DNA from: Candidatus Altimarinota bacterium
GTDB lineage: Bacteria; Patescibacteriota; Gracilibacteria; BD1-5; UBA2023
Length of the DNA stretch: 10,887 nucleotides
Assembly (NCBI GenBank): GCA_943355085.1
Contig: CALREC010000005.1
Location: 1 to 10,887 of the forward strand
Reading direction: 5' to 3'
The position numbers were made by a program, and so were the translations under genes. The first letter of the stretch is position 1. Every line of letters begins with the position of its first letter. Below, piece after piece: positions 7,842-10,887 of the stretch. The notes beneath the pieces are model-generated. The model made no database searches. It worked only from the letters and a program-made list of their open reading frames with translations, and was not told the origin of the DNA.

Positions 7842-9794
7842 TTACTTGATTTTTATGAGGGCATATCCAGAGCTATTACCTGTATACTCGGCATCTATAT
7901 TTGATCCTTTAATATATTGAGGATTTTCTATATTTATACTTTTAATAAGGAGTTTTATTTCAGACTTCACTCATTTTATCTGGAACATAAGAGCTTCTTT
8001 TGGGAGCATAACATCGTTGGTACCATTGCTTTGATTCATGAGTTTTTCCCATACTTCTGGAAGTTGTATGGTTTCTAAAACGGTATCCTGTTTATGGACT
8101 ATGAGTTCTTTTTTTATGCTATCAATCGATACCCAAAGATCCTCAGAAGGCTGACTCATAGATGAATTTCCATAAATATTCGCAATATACTGATAATTAT
8201 CTAACTGTATAGGAAAATAATCTAGATCATAACTCGTATGAAATGTGATATATTTGCGGATGCTTGTATCATTATATTGATCCTTTCTCACTTTAATCTC
8301 ATCAGCAACAGACTGTACAATTTCCCATGTTGTAAGTCATGGATATGTAGAATGTTCTTGGTTGGTAGCATCTTTCAATCATAGAGTTTCTGCTTTTATA
8401 TTTTTTTCAAACTCTTCCCGTGATAACTTCTCTTTCCCTGCAAGTTGCGTCGCAAAGAGTTTTTTAATACGACTACATTCTGAAAAATCACACATATAAT
8501 TAATACCATTATGTATCTCATTTGAGAGTGTTCCATCTATGTCAGTATATTTTGCGAGTGGTACTATAACTCCATCTTTTAGTATGTGAGCCTGCTCGAG
8601 GTTTCTCACAAGCTTATTATACTGTCTCTCCGCTGGCATGCTATACACAGACCACGGACCCATAGAAATTATGAGGATGATTATTCCAAGGGAAAATGGG
8701 ATTATGCCAAGATATTTTTGTTTACTCAGAGCATAATAGAGAGAGACTCCAAGAAGCCATGTCCCAAATACTACAATGAAATATCGATTCATCGTTATAT
8801 CGTACTGATAAATACGCAAATATATCGCGTAAAAAAGCATGAGCACTTGAGGTATCACTGCTACTGGAAAGAGCTTTCGAAAAAGCCTAATAAGTGAATT
8901 TTGCTCTCTAAGTAAGTACGTAAATATATACATCATGTACCCAAAAATAGAAAAGATGATAACCATCCAGGAAATGTGACCTTTTGGCCAATCAGAAAAA
9001 TTCATGAGTACTTTTATACTATACACATAAAGTATGAGGAAATATACATAGATAAAAGGAACGCCGATATATTTGATCAAGAAAGTGAAAAATTTACTCT
9101 CTGTAAGATCTGATGTTATGAAAGTTTCTTTCTTTGGCACATGAGCGAGAGCAAAGAGCGGAGCGAAAAAAGCGAGGGCGAAAATCGTCCAGTACATAAA
9201 TACCTTACGCTTGTCCAGCATTGCGAGGTCAAAGAGTGCGAAGACGCTTCCGATAGCTATGGATCCAAGAAATAGCAAAGTCCCACCTACAATCGCAGAA
9301 ATAAGGAATACGAGACTCGTACGATAAAAATATACATAATATACATCTTGATCGTATTTACGTGTGAGGATTTTTCTGAAGAATGGTGCCACAAATAACA
9401 AACTCACAAATCCTGAGAGAGTCAGAAGGGTATATGCTGCAGGCTCAACACTCTCAAATACATATCCATCAAGCGTGACATAGAAAAATACTGCAAATAG
9501 CATTACTAGTATCTGTGCTATGTAAGGACGAGAACTCAAAAACTTCTCACTTTCCCCAAAGAGCGACATGCTCAAAGAAAAGAAAAATGCAACTATATTC
9601 GTTATGATAATCTTAATCAATATAGTTCTGGTATGCATATCGAGATTCTTATCAAAAGCAGTAAGATAAATAAGTATCCCAGTTATAGCAAGAACTAAAA
9701 GAGTTGCCATCGGGAAACGAACTACCACCTCTCGAAGAATCGTTCGTATATTTCCAAGGTTCAGCTTTTGGAAAAATTTTGCCATATTTGCCAT
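7842..9794 (-). CDS. DUF4153 polytopic membrane protein
   Basis: This 650-residue protein ends in TAA. The N-terminal 385 residues hold about 11-12 membrane helices (for example 28-46, 61-80, 90-108, 120-138, 155-190, 199-217, 238-260, 274-292, 305-325, 335-355, 362-385). DUF4153 hallmarks are 'GVPFIYVYFLILYVYSIKV' followed by 'WPKGHISW' and, after the last helix, 'GPWSVYSMPAERQYNKL'. The C-terminal 260 residues are soluble and include a Cys pair (CDFSEC). The family's function is unknown. Three UGA codons (residues 472, 486, 608) all lie in the soluble tail; read as stops they would create a false 471-residue protein plus a separate fragment. ATG at 9794 is chosen; Met4 is an alternative. 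It lies downstream of the Fic gene with a 159-bp gap and its own likely promoter. Confidence 0.88.
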
Positions 9795-9822
9795 AAAAAA
9801 TGATTAATAAATAAGGTGTCTC

Positions 9823-9852
9823 TTTATAATACAGAAATTATGATTTAGTCAA
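9823..9852 (-). promoter_or_regulatory. Promoter for the DUF4153 gene
   Basis: On the minus strand TTGACT (9847-9852) and TATAAA (9823-9828) are 18 bp apart, with a start expected near 9816, about 22 nt before the ATG at 9794. TATTAT three bases upstream is an alternative -10. Confidence 0.45.
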
Positions 9853-9953
9853 TAGAAGACCTGATAATTTCGTAGCTGGTATAATACATATTGTGCAGAG
9901 ATGGAAAAAAACCGATGCATGTTATTCGATGAAAAATGGATAATTGTTACGGT

Positions 9954-10697
9954 TTATAAAGAATCCATGAATCGATCCAGTGATCGTTCAACCGCTTCGA
10001 GCATGAGCATGATATACTCTTCTGTATCTCATGTATTCATTTTTCCGAGAGCATTCATGTATCTCGGACGATCAGTAATATCTATATAAGCAAGTGGATA
10101 TCCATTTTTGAGGAGGAAATAGTTCCAGAGCAGACGACTGGTACGACCATTACCATCTACAAAAGGATGAATGGCAAGAAATTCATATTTTTTGAGTGCA
10201 GAAAATATGAGCATATTACTATCTGGAACACGAAGACTCTTTGAAAACTCTTCCATAAGAGATGGAACTTTAAGAGGATTGGGCAGAACTACCGTGCTTC
10301 CGCTTATGCGAACAGGCACATCTCGATATCGTCCCGAGTACTCATCATCGATATCTCTGAGTACTATTTCATGGATTTTCAAGATATCTGTTTCATCTAT
10401 TTCTTTTTTATTCTTTGCAAGCTCTTCTACATATGATAATGCACGGTCATGATTTCGAGCCTCATATATTTCTCTGAGTTTTTTTCCAGATATATTCGCC
10501 TGTTCGTTGATCACTAGTGCGGTCTCTGCGAGCGTCAGGGTATTTCCTTCGATCGCATTGGAGTGATACGTAAGTTCTATACGACTTGCCGCATAAAAAG
10601 ACTCTTCCATAGCACGCGGAAAAGGTTTGAGCTTGTCATATCGAGATTTCATTTCGAGGATGCGGGCGAGGAGATTTTGGATTTGAAGATTTATCAT
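9954..10697 (-). CDS. Fic-domain protein AMP transferase
   Basis: This 247-residue protein ends in TAA. The Fic active-site motif HPFVDGNGRTSR (residues 177-188) is complete, with catalytic His177, the Asp/Gly-Asn-Gly loop and Arg185/Arg188 for nucleotide binding. The upstream flap 'VVLPNP' (136-141) is also present. Near the N-terminus 'SNAIEGN' (46-52) fits the inhibitory helix motif (S/T)xxxE(G/N), Glu50 being the residue that blocks ATP in autoinhibited Fic proteins; this is the N-terminal-inhibitor arrangement. The family transfers AMP from ATP to Ser, Thr or Tyr of target proteins. Target unknown; no antitoxin-like partner gene is seen next to it, as expected when the inhibitor is built in. 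One UGA (residue 223) encodes Gly and adds the last 25 residues. Likely promoter: TTGCGG (10775-10780) and TATAAA (10751-10756). Confidence 0.93.
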
Positions 10698-10750
10698 ATT
10701 GAAATGGTGAGATAATATTTTTAATTTTTGGATTAATTATTTTTACAGGA

Positions 10751-10780
10751 TTTATATTACTCCATTTTCAGATCCCGCAA
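10751..10780 (-). promoter_or_regulatory. Candidate promoter for the Fic gene
   Basis: On the minus strand TTGCGG (10775-10780) and TATAAA (10751-10756) are 18 bp apart, giving a leader of about 48 nt before the ATG at 10697. The -35 box is a partial match. Confidence 0.35.
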
Positions 10781-10786
10781 ATACTC

Positions 10787-10814
10787 TTGAATATATGTCA
10801 TAAATCCCTATACT
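10787..10814 (+). promoter_or_regulatory. Plus-strand promoter directed out of the window
   Basis: TTGAAT (10787-10792) and TATACT (10809-10814) with a 16-bp spacer make one of the best promoter matches here. A start near 10821 would direct transcription rightward. No ATG follows before 10887, so the gene it serves would lie outside. The rest of 10698-10887 holds no gene I can support. Confidence 0.45.
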
Positions 10815-10887
10815 TGTAACACGTAATAAGTTTTATTCGAACCTCATTCTCATAGTATTCATTTTTAGGATCAAAGCAAATTTTTGG

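Noticed and set aside
9901..10089. Plus-strand open frame preceded by TGGTATAAT at 9877-9885
   Set aside because: Mostly antisense to the 3' end of the Fic gene, with no recognisable protein features; the TATAAT lacks a matching -35 box.
1..10887. UGA read as tryptophan (code 4)
   Set aside because: The recoded positions match conserved glycines (prepilin -1, 'GIPDDF', PKD entry, 'GCP'), where Trp would not fit; UGG is used normally for Trp, as in RWGSCS and RFW.
10698..10887. Minus-strand frame without TAA/TAG that could be the end of an upstream gene
   Set aside because: It simply continues as an out-of-frame shadow into the Fic gene and two promoter-like sites lie within it; composition is not convincing.

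Overview
The window comes from a bacterium that reads UGA as glycine (genetic code 25), which points to Gracilibacteria or Absconditabacteria (SR1) in the Patescibacteria/CPR. With UGA as a stop, most genes here look shattered. With UGA as glycine they become nine long, coherent genes carrying about 38 in-frame UGA codons. Every complete gene then ends in UAA or UAG. Several UGA codons fall where the protein family expects glycine: the -1 glycine of a type IV prepilin cleavage site, the Gly before 'IPDDFKYLAIAES' in a lytic transglycosylase, the Gly opening a PKD domain, and the Gly of a 'GCP' calcium-binding repeat. All coordinates below use this code. The DNA is AT-rich, intergenic gaps are short, and no start codon has a convincing Shine-Dalgarno sequence.

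Layout. At 1-2775 on the minus strand are two prepilin-like genes: a small pseudopilin, then a very long protein that joins a type IV pilin N-terminus to a FecR domain and runs off the left edge. At 2892-3755 (plus, divergent) is a FemAB/GNAT-like acyltransferase. At 3814-6507 (minus) a membrane-anchored lytic transglycosylase is followed by a secreted SLH-PKD surface protein. At 6741-7670 (plus) a small unknown protein and a YgjP-like zinc hydrolase share one likely promoter. A perfect 30-bp palindromic terminator at 7784-7813 separates these from the right-hand block. At 7842-10697 (minus) are a DUF4153 polytopic membrane protein and, upstream of it, a Fic-domain AMP transferase. The last 190 bases hold promoter-like sequences only.

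How the genes fit together. The left two thirds is largely a cell-envelope region: pilus or pseudopilus parts, an S-layer-anchored adhesin-like protein, a peptidoglycan-cleaving enzyme and a possible peptidoglycan-modifying acyltransferase. This suits an organism thought to live attached to other bacteria, but that functional link is inferred from gene content. No RNA genes, mobile elements or CRISPR arrays were seen, and no gap exceeds 300 bases.
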